This document shows, one piece after another, positions 25,586 through 40,100 of a stretch of 64,000 nucleotides of DNA (within the stretch, counting starts at the first letter, position 1; each line of letters begins with the position of its first letter). Made by a program: the position numbers and the translations under genes. The notes below the pieces were generated by a model that ran no database searches, had not been told where the DNA came from, and saw only the letters and a program-made list of their open reading frames with translations. Source of the DNA: Augochlora pura (taxonomy: Eukaryota; Arthropoda; Insecta; Hymenoptera; Halictidae); assembly GCF_028453695.1 (NCBI RefSeq), contig NC_135781.1, forward strand, positions 25,605,640-25,669,639. The letters are read 5' to 3'.

Positions 25586-28500
25586 TATATTCTTACCATA
25601 AATAGCAATTTTTCTTGTCCCATTCATAGTTCTGTTATTTTTTAACGAAAGTAAGCTACGAAATTTTCACGAGCAAGAAGAGGACCAGCTTTCGACGATT
25701 GATTAACGACAGGCAGCGAGGCGGCCGGAGATGAATAAATATTGCTTGGGCAAGAGTACGCAACGTCGGCTTGCGGTTTACGCCCTCGGTGGGAAAGATT
25801 GCGCGTCCCATTCGGTTCTGGGTAGCGTTCGCGTCCACTTGTCCTTGTTTGCGATTCGCCGCGTGGTGTTGCCGTTATTAGCGTAAAGGCTCGAGTTAGC
25901 CGCAATCGCGATGGTAATTTGCGCGTTTGCCCGTCAGTGCCGCCGAGTGGAATTGCGGTGTCGCGTTACCTTACGTGATAATGCGACGCACCATAAATCC
26001 TGGCCACCACGGATCCGGCGAGAGCCTGGCGCGGCGTGCACCTGCTCGCACACGTACGCGTTCTCACCAGGTAGGAGGTAATAACGCCGGCGAGCGAGGG
26101 GGCCGAGGAAAGAAAGAGACGGACAGAGATAAAAAGACGGACGTGGAGAACGGCTGAACGCAGTTTCCCGCGGGAAAATGGTCCCGCGACCATGACCGAC
26201 GTCAAAGAGGGAGAAAGAGCGAGAACGGGAGAGAGAGATGAAGCATCGCGTTCCATCGAACAGGGCCGGGGAATTCGGCCGATTGTTCGTCGGTGGCTTC
26301 TTGAAATTAAGCGTCATTGTTTAAGAGTGAATTCATCTTGATTGTCGATGACTAATGTCCCGCGGCAGCCGCGCCGAGCGCCACGAGGATGGATCACAGC
26401 TGTACAGGAGTCGGCGATTCGAGACCCTGGAATAGCCACGACCACAGGAAAAGAGCGGGAGAGCGAGAAAGAGAGAGAGAGAGAGAGCGAGAGAGAGCGT
26501 GTGTGAGAGAGAGGGAGAGAAAGGTATCGGGACGAAGAAGAACTGCCCCACCGGCACGTGAGAGCTCTTTAACGAGCATCATCAATAACGCGTACCGACG
26601 TTGAGGAGGAAACAAAAAGGAGCTTAGAGAGCCATGCAGCGCCGGACAGCGCGACTCGCCCGCTATAGATCCTGGTAAATGGTGTTAATTAGTAAATTTG
26701 ATTTAAGCCCAAACGAAGCGACCGAATAGGCGGACAACCGTTCCCCCGGAATGATGTACGACCTCCGCGAATTACCCGTCGGCTCGCCTCCGAGGAATCT
26801 CGCCCCCGTTCTACCACCTACCATCGCCGACCGCGAACCCCCTTCTTCCCTTCGATCAACCCCCTCGGTCCATGCACGCTATCGCTGCACAGTGACTCTC
26901 TGTCGCTATGCCGCATGCCGTCGTTTCGCGAGGATACGTCGTCTCGTTGCAGTTGCTTTCTCTTAAAATGTACTGTACCTAAAAGAAGCCTAAAAATTGC
27001 TTCGAAGCTTTGAAAATGTGGAAGTTTCCCGTGAAACAGTCTGCAGTGACGAAGAGGACGGTAGCGAAGGGAAAGAGGTCGATTTCGGTGGAAGATGCTC
27101 GGCAATCGCGAATCAGCGAATTCGAGCAGCTATTCGCACACCTGCAGATAATTGAACCGCTACTTTGATTCGACGATGATGTCCGTGGGACGGTCAGCTT
27201 GAATTTCGGTAATGACGCGTTTGCTACCGTAGGGGTACAGCCAGGGACGAGCCGAGGGGGTGGAGGAAGGAAAAGGAGAGGCGAGATCGAGAGTCGAAAA
27301 CGAAGGGAACGATGGGGAAAGAAGACGGGCTCTCCGGGGCCCAGGCCCGTTAATCGGCGGGCATTATCTCAATCACGTAAAACGGCAAAATTGCATTTAC
27401 CTTTTTAAATGAATATTTGGCGGGAGACGCGGCGCGGCGAGGCGAAGCAAACCGAGCGGATCAGCGCCGCACCGCGCCGCGCCGCGCCGAAGCCGAGCCG
27501 CATCGCGCTGCAGCCGCCCGCTAAGTTAATTTACCAAGGAATGCCGGGTAACGCCCTGCTCAACCTACCAGCCGCTGGACAAGTATTGTCCCGCCCCTGT
27601 TCAACCCTAAACGCGGGACCCGGTGCCTCCAGAATCAACGATCCTCGAAATTCCGCGCCGAAATTTCCTGCCGCTCGAACACGCTTTCAAATTCGCATTC
27701 TGCCCGGTACCTCCCTAACGTCGCCCTCGGATCGCTCGCGCGATGGCGGCTTGCCGAATGTCGCTTTCAGCTGCGCTCTTGCAAGATCACTCTAGTACAC
27801 TGTTCCTCCCTGAACGACACGACTCAGCGTTTCCATATCAGTCTACCTCCTTCTCCATTATCGCATACCATGGTTAATAGAGCGTACACCTTGAAAATCA
27901 ACAGACATTTCATCCTGAGAGGAATGGAAATAATAAAGCCAAGGTCCGCAGCCAATGAGAACGACGAAGAAACGGCCTCCACTTCTTTCTAGCGTCTCCA
28001 GATTTCCTCCCCTGAGTGACGCAACACCGCCGTCCGATCCGGTGTTTTCGCCTCGTGCAGCCTCGTCCGATTAATTCTGCGCCGGCTATCGCCGGACATA
28101 ATTGACATTTTTCTCGCGGCGCTCGACGATCCCCTTCGATCGTCGATCGAGACCGCGGCTCGTTCAGAATGACGAGCAGCTCTCGGAGTAAACGAGATCT
28201 CGGCTCGGATCGGGGCGAGCGCGCGGCTCGACTAACAGATTCTTTGGATCCTGCGTGATCCACCGGTCGCCGTATCTCAGCATCTGATAATTGGAGCGGT
28301 AATTACGCGATGATTAACAGAGATGGCTCCCGCGCATCATACCTCCTACGGATCGTTCCCTTTCTCTCTCTTCCTTCCGTGCACGTTCCACCTCCGGTCT
28401 CCTCCCTCGATCCACCTCGATCCGGCCGGTTACCGAGATCAAAGATCGGAGATAGCCTCGTGCGCGAGCACGCCGACTTTCTCTTTCTTTCTTTCTTTCT

Positions 28501-31500
28501 CCACCGCCTCGCCGCTGCCGCGCCGTGCTCTCGTTCTTCTTCCTCCTCTTTGCTACTTGCGCGCCTCTCCTCCCCCCCCCCCTGTCCTCGGGTTCTCATC
28601 ATGCGTGATACGTTAAACGCCGCTGATCCGTATCGATCGCGCAACAACCGGGCGAAAGATCCTCGACCGATAGTCCCGCATAGGCGATCTCCGACTCCTG
28701 CGAACCAAAACAGCGTTTCCTCCTCGCTGCATCGCATTTTTACCAGGTTCGATGAAAATCCTAGCGATCTAACTGTGTGTGCCAAGTCATTCTCATTTTC
28801 TCTTGCCGGAGTAATGGAGGTGTATTAGCCGTTCAGAGACTGGGGCTGATGTTAGAACGTTTTTATACGAAACCCTTGGCATTATATGCCAACTGTAGAA
28901 TGATCTAAGATTTCTGGCATTTTTGTTAGATGAAGCAGCTAATTGGCTTGTAATATCTATATGGAGTATGAACGTGTGATTGACTAAACATATGAAATTA
29001 ATTATTTGACGTATGACGGGACTGTGTAACTGTCACATACGCGTCGGTAGTTAATTGTTACACGATAAGGCTACAAGTAATAAAAATTATTCAAATTGTT
29101 ACTAAACTCGATTTTTATACGATCTAAAACAAGACTCGAAATTAATAGCAGCACATTTCGGAGCAGTCTCTGAAAATGTTCTGTCTTTGTCGCATGCAGT
29201 AAATTCCAAGCCCTAACCTAAAAACAAACAACGCAGTCATCTTTTAACTACAGCAAAAATTATACTTTTTATACTTGAATTGATTAATAAAACGCAAATG
29301 GTACACGAATAATACACGACTATATTATTATTATTTCCGTCGACAGTGATCCTGCTCATGTAGCAATGCGGCGCGAAAGTCGAAGATATTGCGATTAGCA
29401 TTTTCTTGAAAACTACAACCAATAACTGCTTTCATTTCTGCATATTCTAGCCCGTATCTCTGCTACGTAGACTTCTGTGAGCGTGCGTATCGCGTTAAAA
29501 CTCGAATCGTTTCAGGAGAAATCGCATGAACCGGTGAACGAGGTATAAAGTCGAGGGACAAAGTAGATTGGACCGGCGAGCCGCGGGTTAAACGAGAATT
29601 AGCACAAAGTATCCGAATGGTGCACAAAGCAGGTAAGAATGGAATTGGTTAACCGATCGGGCGTGGTTGCTAGTCGACCGGTCGAGCAACCCCTAAACGC
29701 TCAGTTAATTAGAGCTCTCCCTTCTCTCCCGCTCCTGCGCCTCTTCTCTTTTTGGCCGGTGCACCCCTCTCGGTCCCACTCACGGAATACCCGTGGCCCC
29801 TCCTAATAACGCGGGCCAGCTGTAATGAGGAGTAAACTAATTATTGGATGCTAGTTGGGCAAGACGATATTTCACGTTCTCGCTGACAGCCAGCCGGCCA
29901 GGAGCAACAAGGATCAGCCCCGTCCCAGCTCGGGAACCAACGATCTCGAAGAACCGCGCGCCACACACCGATCGTAAACAGCTCCGAACCAACCTGGAAC
30001 GCTCGAAAATCCTCCACGGGAATCAATTCGTTCGCGCCGTCGCGTTTACTTCGATTTTGATCTCGGCGTGTCAGTGACCCACGGAAATCTCGTGTTCCTA
30101 GAACCGATCTTCACTTTCTGGCAATCGTCGATTTGCCGTTGACGATGCTTAATCGTTGAGCTACTCGATAAATTCCTTAGTTTGTAATCGCAGTATCGGT
30201 GAAAGCGAATCCACAGATTTTTCGTTGAATGAAATTGTTTCTTTCTGTATCGTACGACGATGAAGAAACGATGATGACGCTTGGGTAAATTTTACGAAAA
30301 TACTTTGCTATGTAAGACGTATTCTCAATTTTTGTAGTTCTTTTTAAACATTTACCTGTAATGATTGTAAAATCCATCGATGAAAATTTTAAGAACACTA
30401 TTTCGACTGTTTAAAAATGATCAAGTACGCGTGGTAATACGTAGTTTTATTAATTAAAAATGTTGGAATCATTAAATTGATTTGTAGTAGCGTTACCATT
30501 TACTTTATTCGTATTCCTAAAGCCAATATGTTCTAAAATAGGACTCTCGCTATTCTAATTCCGACTAGTTCAATTAAAAATGGTGAATTTTTGTCTCGCA
30601 GACGCGAAGAAGCGCGAGTCGAAGTCGGCGGTTCTTCGGCCCTTTTGAGGAAGTTGGATTCAGTGATTTCGGTGCGGCGAATGTTAGCATGCGGCCGCTG
30701 GGAGAACGCAGAGAAGAGAAGAAACGCATCGCCGTCCTTGGCCGCGGATGAAATATCGCGCGGAACGGGCCCAATAGGTCGGTCTAATAGGAATAAACAA
30801 TGTTATGAATTTAAACAGCTCAGCTTGGCGCCACCATAACCCTATATTATCAAATTACGGGGGCTTGTATAGGGCCCCGCGAGGTGCGCGCCGCCTCGTG
30901 CGACCAGGATGCATCGTAAAGTCGGATGTTAACGGTAGGAACCCACGTTCCACTCCTCTCGTCCTTTAAGATCCCATTCGCGATGCGCCGCGGGGGGCGC
31001 GCTCCTCGTTCCCGAGAGCCGAGCCCTCGATCACAATAAACAATTACGGAACGAGGTTTTTCGAAAATCCTCCGACGCTTTGCGCGGCCCCGAAAACTAG
31101 TTCCACCGATGATCGGAGAAAGAGAGGCGGTGATCGGCGTCGACGGCGACCGGGACGCCTCTCTCACGTCCGGGCCCGTTCTAACCGTGGGACAGTGATT
31201 TCTCGATCGGAACGACGTTACGGAGACGTTACGGATCGTAACTCCTCTCCTCCTCCGCGCTGCATCCTCCCGCTCGTCCCTCGGGATCCTCGGATGTTCG
31301 GCATCGGGAGACCGTTAATCGACGCTCGAATTATTATCTGACGCGTATATCCATTACCCAGCGACGGGATGAAATTCTTATTAGACGGGTTATTAGGGTA
31401 AAGTGAATTATATTGCCCGATTTACGAGGCGGCGCGCGGCTTATCCGAATTTCTCGATCAGTCGTATTTCACGGTAATTAACCGAACGTGGAGGATTTCT

Positions 31501-33596
31501 CTTTCTCTCTCTCTGTCTCTTGCGATCGCGCGCGCGAGCGCAGGGTCGACCGAAGGGCCCCCGTCGTATTCCACGAATATTAAGAGACCCCGTCGGAACA
31601 ACCCGCCACTTTATGAATACGAAATGAGGGCATATCCTCTACTCGCGCGAGGATCATCCGGTATATGCCCCTTCGCGCGGCCCCGTCGACGTTCCTCCGG
31701 GAAAACCGCTCGGTTTTCGAATAAATTGCGACGGAATCGTAAAGAAGACGAGGCTCGGCCACGGGGACCACGAGGGTCGGGGGGGCCGGCCGGGGGCCCA
31801 GGAACACTCGGCTGGCTGCCGATCGTTAAAGAATAAAGAATGATAATATTATGCCTCGCGGATGCTCCGGACCCGAGAAACGTACAGAAAAAAAAGACGA
31901 GAACCGTCGGGGGAGGGGCCCGCGGGGAGGAGGTGGGGCCACGTCGACGGGACCCCGAGACGGGCAGACACGTGGAAAGTACACCAGTAAATTCATCGAT
32001 CAACCGCTCGGTCGGATAGATTCGTTCGAGATCTGTGAGAAACTTTCGAACGATTTTTTTCGACAACTGCTCCTCTCTCGTTTGCATCGCGCGGGATGGG
32101 CCCCGGCGCGGCGAGGCCCCGGGTACCGCTAACTCACCGGGCCCGGGACCCGGCCGGGACCCGAACAGCGCCACGGACACGCCCCAGAAACGGGCCGCGC
32201 CAGGCTCCGATGAGAATTTTAATTTAATTAAGATAGATTCGTCATTAAGGCCCACGTCCACGGCCAGGAGATTAGAATTCCCGGCCGATTAGGGCAGGCT
32301 GTAAGTCATCCGCAGATTGGAAGGATGCCGAGCCTCGTAAGCATAATCTCGCGGCGGCGCGGCGCTCGGACTCGTCTGGAAATCAAATTTCTAGTTTTCA
32401 TAATTCGTTCGTTGAGCAATCGGGCCGAGGCAATTCGTTTTATTGTCGAGAAATAGTCGATTCGATTACGAAGAGATGCTATAAATATTATTTTTTCGAT
32501 GCGAAGTATACACACTTGTACCTTACGGTGAGACAATACAATTAAGTACCTAATTAATGCGAAACTAAAATATAGAAAATCTGGTAAGGGAACATTGTTG
32601 AAATAAAAATACTGTGAACATTACTTCACCCTTACTTGAACGTACACTTGAATGTCAAAAATTAAGCAAGTATAACATTATTTATGGACACCTCTAATAT
32701 TTGAAAAATCCAAAAGAAATAGAATATAAAGGGAGAATGAAAATAGAAGCTGGTCGCGTTCGGAGCTCGATAGTTCCATTGTCAACTAAGTCAATGCTCC
32801 CGCGAAGTATGCAGCATTCTGCTAAAAGAATCGGGACAAGAATCGATGCGAGTGTATCGCACATTCGGCGACTGCACTCCTAAAATAGCGCGGAACAGCC
32901 CTATAAGTTCTGCGCGAAGAGGGGATCGCGTCAGAAAATTATGTCGGGTCTGTTCGTCGAGTCAAAGGGGAAATGTCAGCCTCGCGACAGCAATAACATT
33001 GTACCCGTTGTATACGATCGTGATCCAGGTTCCCGACAATCGAAACGCGCGATTAATTTAATACCTGCAGCCCGGCTGGACCCGCGTGGGCGTACCCGTC
33101 GCGAGATATCCCTCCGCTGCTCCTCCGTGGCTTCAGCGTTCGCAACAAAAATCCGGTTGCTGCCTAATCATCGCGCGTCTCACCTTCGACCTTTCGACAG
33201 CGATATCCGCGTCGAATTTGACCGAAGAGATCGAAACTGAATCGAAGACGAAGCGCTTAATGATCGCTATACATGAAAATGGTCGAACTAGTTAAGGTTA
33301 TTTATCAAGTTGTGACCAGATTATTTATACCATGTTTTGCAAAATGATAAGATGATTATTCGATGTCATATTAAATTTTATATTTTATGGTATAAAATGT
33401 TATATATTTTTTATATTATTAGTATATATTATTTTGCTTATATACATGATACTAGTGTTTTATGACAATTTGTAGTGTTTTGGCAGTCTATAAATTTCGT
33501 TTACTAAATTATCTTAATTTTTTACAAATATGAAAGTCTATTTTTATCAAGGCATTTTAGCAGTAAATGACTCATCGAGATAATGATGCATATAAA
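25586..33596. other. intergenic, GC-rich, possible regulatory blocks
   Basis: Candidate regulatory blocks at 26660-26760 (GTTAATTAGTAAATTTGATT core) and 31320-31430 (ATTATTATCT, GGGTTATTAGGGTAAAG). Long frames on the minus strand at 31.6-32.3 kb are glycine/proline/arginine-rich products of GC composition, not genes. Confidence 0.5.
26456..26522 (+). repeat. imperfect (GA)n microsatellite
   Basis: GA runs with GCGA and GTGTGT interruptions. Confidence 0.85.
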
Positions 33597-33661
33597 TTAA
33601 CCTATTAACCAGGTATGACGAGATACTTCTCTATAAATAAATTCCCTGGTTAACAGGTTAA
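33597..33661. repeat. 65-bp near-perfect hairpin bounded by TTAA
   Basis: TTAACCTATTAACCAGG at the left pairs with CCTGGTTAACAGGTTAA at the right, with one mismatch over 17 bp and a loop of about 31 bp. Could be a minimal solo-terminal TTAA element or a foldback. In an AT-rich intergenic stretch. Confidence 0.65.
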
Positions 33662-35270
33662 ATAAAATATCCCTCTTTGCACAGGAATCAGCGAGCAAGC
33701 CTTCCTGAAAAGTCTTCATCAGAGTTTCATTGTTCGAATGTTAGCGCCGCGAAAGCAATTAGAAACGGTCGATTGAAATTGCCGGCTTCGATAGGCGGGT
33801 GCGTTGCCCTGGGCAATGATGCATTTCGACGTATGCAGTTCGGCGGAGCTCACTGGGGGCTGATAAATTGAGAAATTTGTCGGGTAACAGGTGGCGAACG
33901 AGTGGAGGCAGTCGCGTTAAAATAATTTCGGTTACACGGCCTCGCGTTCGGCATGGCTGTCGGCGAGCCAGTTAACTCTCGACTAACCGTTTCCCTTCAC
34001 GGTCTCTAATTTGCCGTCTACCTTCAAACGTTTCACCCTATTTCCGACCGGGAAAGCTAAAACACGCCGTGCAATCGAACGTCGAACGATGGCCAACCGA
34101 TACGGGAAGGGGATGATTGAGCCTGACTAATTGCCACGACTACCCTTCTACGAGGACCGGATCCTAATTACCGGACACTCAAAATATTTTACTATTATAC
34201 TCTATGGTTATATTGCCTACTGGTATTTTTATTCAGACAATTCGATGAGTAACATTTGGATGGTGATCTAGCGATATTCGGTGCAATAGCATTGGCTTAA
34301 CCCAACACTAATTAATAGACTAGGATTTTATGCATTTATGATAAAAGTCAACAGATGATATTTAAGAGAACGTTAATGTTAAATCAATTTAAAGGAGCGT
34401 ATGTGTTATTTTCAATTCATTGTCCTTAATAAAGAAAGGAAGAAAACTCTGTTTGACTTATGTATGTTGCAATGGACGAAAATAATTTTTATTTCACATA
34501 AAGTTCGGTTACGTCGAGGTTGTATGATTTGATCGGTTATGTTGAGGTCATAAATGTGAATTAATAGCATTTTGATCAGGCAATTCAATGCACATCTCGA
34601 GATAATCTACAGTAACTTGAGCTATCAATAGTTTGCAATATATAAGAAGGGATGAAGACTTATAATATTAAAAATTCAATACTATTTACAAAGATACAGA
34701 TCTGCGCAACATTGCCATGCCCTGTACAAGATGACGCTTTAAGTTGAGAATGAGAAGCAAAAAGTGAACAGTCGCAGTACATTAGGCTAATAAAGTGGTC
34801 CCGCCGATTAACAACGTGCAACGTCGGATTCCGTGCGACACCGAGGGTCCGTGGCCCGCAGAGGAGTTCTCGTGAAAAATTCCAGGAATCGTGGAACGGG
34901 ACGTTTTAAACGGAATAGCGGGGCCCAGCGGACGGTGACGCGAGGTCCCCGAAACTGTTTTTATTTATGTGTTTGGTGAGGCGACACGGCGTGTGGGTGT
35001 CGAAGCCCGGTGAGCGCCACAGGAGCTCGTGGGCAACGTGCCGCGTGTCTGTGCACGAGTACCGCTGAGCATCTACACCCCCGGGATACCTCTGGCCCGC
35101 TGGATCCACCTCGACAACTTTTTCCGCGATCGAGCAACGTCGGTTCGTCTTGCAAACAATGCTATTCCCGTGTAAATAATAATTGGACGGGAAAGCGAAT
35201 AACGTTGAAGATCTACAGGGGTGCGGTTACATTTTTTTCAGGAAGGAGACTGTGATTGATGCATCGAACT
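33662..35270. other. intergenic
   Basis: AT-rich, with a local direct repeat (CGGTTACGTCGAGGT, CGGTTATGTTGAGGT near 34506 and 34534). No gene seen. Confidence 0.5.
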
Positions 35271-35481
35271 CACCCCTTGCCGTACGATTTTTTTTCACGA
35301 TTTCAAGTTTTTCGATTTTAATAATTTCTTAGAAAAGAGACAGCAAATTTATATTTGATGATTTATAAGTGATGAGAAGAGAACAGGGTTTTGCTATAGC
35401 TAAGAGAATGGAATAGCATTCATAATTAACAGGTTATTATTAGAAATCAGTCAGACCAACGAATATACGGCAAGGGGTTAA
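35271..35481. mobile_element. TTAA-type inverted-repeat element, left target degenerate
   Basis: CCCCTTGCCGTA at the left (35274 on) is matched by TACGGCAAGGGGTTAA at the right. The left flank reads CTCA where TTAA is expected. Interior AT-rich, no coding frame. Confidence 0.5.
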
Positions 35482-36490
35482 TTGTCACGTCGAATTATTT
35501 GACGCATCGAAGGGCTCGACACAGTTGAGACAAATAAAGACGAAGTGTCACGATCTCCTAGGGATCTGTGGTGCCATCGCGCTGTTGTTTCATACCGATC
35601 CGAATCCCGTCGGTGACGCGAAACGACCGCCATAACGCACGCGCGCGCATACATTACGGTAAGACCGCGATCGTCCAGCGGGATCAAAGGATCGATCGGA
35701 CAGGCCTGACCTGTGTTCGATTATGCGTCCGCCGTGGAACGACCGTCGACGTGGCAATTTTATCCGGGGGGTTCTTTATCGACGCACGTTACCACTCGTA
35801 TAACAACGTATCCCTTATTCCGCGGATATAACGTTATTAGTTATGTTTATTCGTTGTTCGTTATCGAAATAAAATTGCGCTGAACGCTGCCGGTGAGCCG
35901 TGAATCACTTGGTAAATTCGCGCGACCCATCGCGTCTGGTTTGCAGGGGCGTGCATTTGAATAAGAACGACTGTCGTGCATCAGAAGCGTCGGCATAGGA
36001 AGGGGCCCCGACGGTCTCGGGCGAGAGGGGACGGCCGGGGTAAGGGGGCAGGGAATAATAGGAGGGGTAGCCAGTAGGATGCTCGAGTGACGTCGTACCG
36101 CAAACTACCACTGTCCCCTTTATATTCAGGAACATAAGCTCGCAAAGTTATTGGCCCATTCGGACCTCCTGCCTCCACGACGCGCCGTGCCGTTTCTCAT
36201 TCGCGTGTCCGATGGCGTTACTTTGCGCCCTCGAACACCACCCTCTCTTCCTTCCCCATCTTTCATCCGAGAATTCTCGAAATTTTCTCCTCTCCTTCCG
36301 ATTTCCGCGACTTCGCGATCAAGCGGCGACAAGCGGTTCGAAGCACCGTTTGAAACGAAAAACTCACCCCCATCCTTTTTCTCCTCCATTGTTTCGTCGC
36401 ATTATTTTTTTCGCCACAGACTACTGTCAATCAACACGATGACTGCAAGATCACAACAATTATTTAGTCATCCAAAGTGGTTCTGGAAAC

Positions 36491-36761
36491 TTAACCCTTT
36501 GCAGTCAAGTGACGCCTCTGTAATACCATATGGGTGAAATTTTTCACTGTGAGATTCGCTGATTCTCTGTAAGTGTTAATATTTGTTTTTGTCTTTTACT
36601 GTGAAAATGCATGTTACCCGTACATATAAATAAATTACATTAAATGAAATTAAACAGCTGCTTTTAGCGTAACAAGTGCTTTTAATTACATATAAACGAA
36701 ATGAAAAAGATAACGTAGACTGAAACTAATAGAAAATAAGAAACGTCTGCCGAAGGGTTAA
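36491..36761. mobile_element. TTAA-flanked inverted-repeat element
   Basis: Begins TTAACCCTTTGCAGTC and ends in the complement of TTAACCCTTCGGCAGAC. The interior is AT-rich with no frame. Similar in length to the element at 6815 but with a different interior. Confidence 0.5.
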
Positions 36762-37076
36762 ACTCTGTCGCAATCTTTGTTATTTTATTAATAGCAACCG
36801 CTTGCAGCGATTTTTGCCGTTTCTGCACCATTTTCGCCGATTCGGTGGACCGTCGCGGCGAAGATTTCGATTACCACGGGATTAGAAGCGGAATCGTGTT
36901 TCACGAATACAGCGGAGGCACGGCCGGCTACCGAATGACGGGAGAAATTAATCAAAATAATCATCCGTGGGGCCCGGGGCGGCCACCGGGGCCTGTCATT
37001 TACTCCCTTGGAACTCTTCCTCTCCGTCCTGCCTTTTAGATACCCGCTGTATACATCCACGCTATCCGGTAGCCGA

Positions 37077-37080
<4 letters not shown>

Positions 37081-37132
<52 letters not shown>
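37081..37132 (+). repeat. perfect (GA)26 microsatellite
   Basis: Fifty-two bases of uninterrupted GA, the longest perfect array in the window. Confidence 0.95.
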
Positions 37133-37135
<3 letters not shown>

Positions 37136-40100
37136 TCGTTGGCCTTTAGCCGGGAATCTAGGAGTCCGATGGAACCCGGGGTCCGATGGATCCTTCTCTG
37201 CCCGAGGTTGAATTTAAATCAACGTGCTCCGTCGACGAAGTCTGCCCTTCGCGGAATCTCGTTTCCGAATTCGGCTCCTCGATCAGTTCTCGAACTACCT
37301 GATCCGAGGAGTCGTTCGGTCCAGATCTTCATTTTACTATCGTCTGACTTGTCGTTGCGCTTCTGTCACAGATCTCACTCGATGCACTCTTGAAAAACGC
37401 GGTTTCAAACTGCCACGCGTGATAAATTCGTACAAAGATAATACATTATCACAACGTGAAAGAGAAACGAACGTGGCACGAATTCGCGGTTGATCGCGTT
37501 GTTGCTTACCGTTCCGTGATTTATCTTGTTCCGCTCAAACATTTTACCGCAAGGCAAACTGATAACATCTGGCTGTCCGATAACGTCTCTCGTCTATTAT
37601 ATTTTCCTGTAGTACACACTTTTACTATATCCACTGCATACTTCTTATTAGATCAAGGATCTTTGTCGAAGATAAATGACGCCTGCATGAATTGCAGAAC
37701 GTACGAGTCAAGAACAACTTCCTTTCTTCCTTAAACAATTTGAATACGTTCATATTAATACATTGACGTACATAGCTCGTTTTCTATTAATCCGCGGTGC
37801 ACTTTATTATGCGCTTTACACTTCCTTTTTTGCGTTTCTTCTTACTTTGCATTATTTCTTTTACTTTATATTATTTCTTTTACTTTATATTATTACACTT
37901 ATGTATATTTATTTCGATTTGTTTTATTTCACTCGTGAGACAACCATCCTCCGTATTTCTTCTTCCGCGACAAAGGATATTTTACCCGCAAACAGAAAGA
38001 AAGAAATTATTTTACGGTAAACGAAAGAATAGCGATGAGTCGAGAGGTGATTTCTATTCGCGAACATCGATCGTTAAATCCTAGATTTCAAAGTTCTATG
38101 AGTCAAGGGAAATGATGAATATAAAAGGCGAGGAGGATCTACCGGCTGCTCGATCTTCCGCGAGAAATTGCGTACGCGTCGATCGTCGTCCGGTTAATTC
38201 GATCTAATTCCGCGGTCCACAGCGATTTCGGGGATCGACGATAATCGGCGGGGCCATCCCGGCCGAGCAGCCGGGCCTGTAATGGGATGCAATTAAGAGG
38301 AGACGTGCCCTTCGCTAATCTATTAATTCCTCGGCCGGGGCATCGCCGACAAGCGTCGACAGCAACGAGTTTTCGCGTCGCCGCTAAGTTTCTTCGGTCT
38401 CTTTATCCGTCGTCGAGCGATCGTCCCGATCAAGGGGGCCCGTTATCCCATGATCTATAGCGGCGATGGTTAATTTCGATTGCGAACCGGAGCCAGGAGA
38501 CAGATGGGACACTCCTGCTAACGACCGCGCATCGATCTGCCCGCAAAAGGAAATTGCCGGAAGTTCTCGGGAACGCTCACGGAGTTAACGCGCTTTTGCG
38601 ATCGGGCCGTGGCAAGGAGTCGCCGGAGGTATGCGAGCCAGGTATGGGAATTAGGCTTATCGCCGAAAATGCGGCGAACACTTGTCCCTCGACGGCTTAT
38701 CGCTCTGCTTCTGTTGTCCCAGTAACCTAACTGATTCATCCTCGAGCAATGCCACGGAAAAAAAGCGAAAGGCGACGGCAAAGTGGACGCATTACCGGGG
38801 GACAGGTAAGGCCCATTTTAGGGAAGAAATCTCTCAGTCCATTTTCTTCCTGCTCTTCCGTTCTAGTCACTTAATCGGCTTTGGGAAATTGTAGGGGATG
38901 CAGAAGATTGTTATAAGAAGACTGCGGATCGTTATCTAAAATTAGTATTGTCTTCGTTAATTACAAGGTCTAGAAATTAGATAGACATTTATTCCTTTTC
39001 TTAATCGCCCCTAACGAGTTGACAGCGATGCGGTAAGATTTTCAAATCTTATTATTTCCAACATATATTTGCCGAGCGATGTCATAAGTAACGAGGAATA
39101 TTACATTGTACTATAAATCCTATTAAATTCACAAACGGAGAGAACTCTTCGGTAGACTTGATATAAATGCTTCGTAAATATCACATAAATTGTACATTAA
39201 TTATTTATTCCCGCAATCCACCTCATACATAATTATAAATCTTACATAAATGTTTTCGCATTTATTCTAATCATTTTTATTACGAATGTATAAAATCTCC
39301 AGTGATAAAATGACCAGAAGGATACTGATCAAAATGAAGAAAAAATATCGTTCGAGCGTAGAAAAGATTTTTCGCGTCCTACCAACTCGCAAATGTCGCG
39401 AAGATGTGTTTGCACGTTACTCAAAACCATTTACCCCTTTTGGAAAAAGAGAACAGTTCTCGTGGATTATATCAGGTTTGAATTTTATTTAGCGGTGATG
39501 GGGTTCTGATGGCGACCGCCGTGCAGAGGGAGATCGACTCCGCAGCTCCCTTGATATCGTTTCACGGTAGCAAGGGCGATCGTTGCCGCTCGCGGCAATT
39601 AATGGAGCCGAATGGAAACAATTAGGATGAAGAGGTAGGTTCGGGCCGCGGATGAGTGATATCGATCAAGTTCTCGAAAGGCGGTCGGCCGCAGAAAATT
39701 GCCGAGAATTTCTTCGGATAAGGTTGCAGAGAGCAAGATGGATATTTCGTTTTTCGAAAGGAGCCTCTCGCCGTGGCGAGCGAAGCTGAAGCATCAAGCG
39801 TCCCGAGGCCCCCGAGCAGATCAACAACGATGCCCAACGGACAGCGGATCCAGCGCTGACGCTCATTACGATGATTGGCAGATTCAATTAACGAGCAGCC
39901 GGGCTCCAGCGCGGCGGGGTCGCCCCGGCTTAACCCCGGCTAAATATTATTAATAATAATCAGCTCATTACCGGCTCCATTAATTATCCGGTTGTATATA
40001 CGAGTTATACCGGGCCCCGGGAGCGCACCAGATTCCGCGGCATCGAAACGATATTCCCCGGTAATCGACGCTAAACGCATCGCCGTTTCGTATACACCGT

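Noticed and set aside
31611..32261. Minus-strand 216-codon frame
   Set aside because: Glycine, proline and arginine-rich translation of very GC-rich DNA, with overlapping frames on the other strand and no domain.
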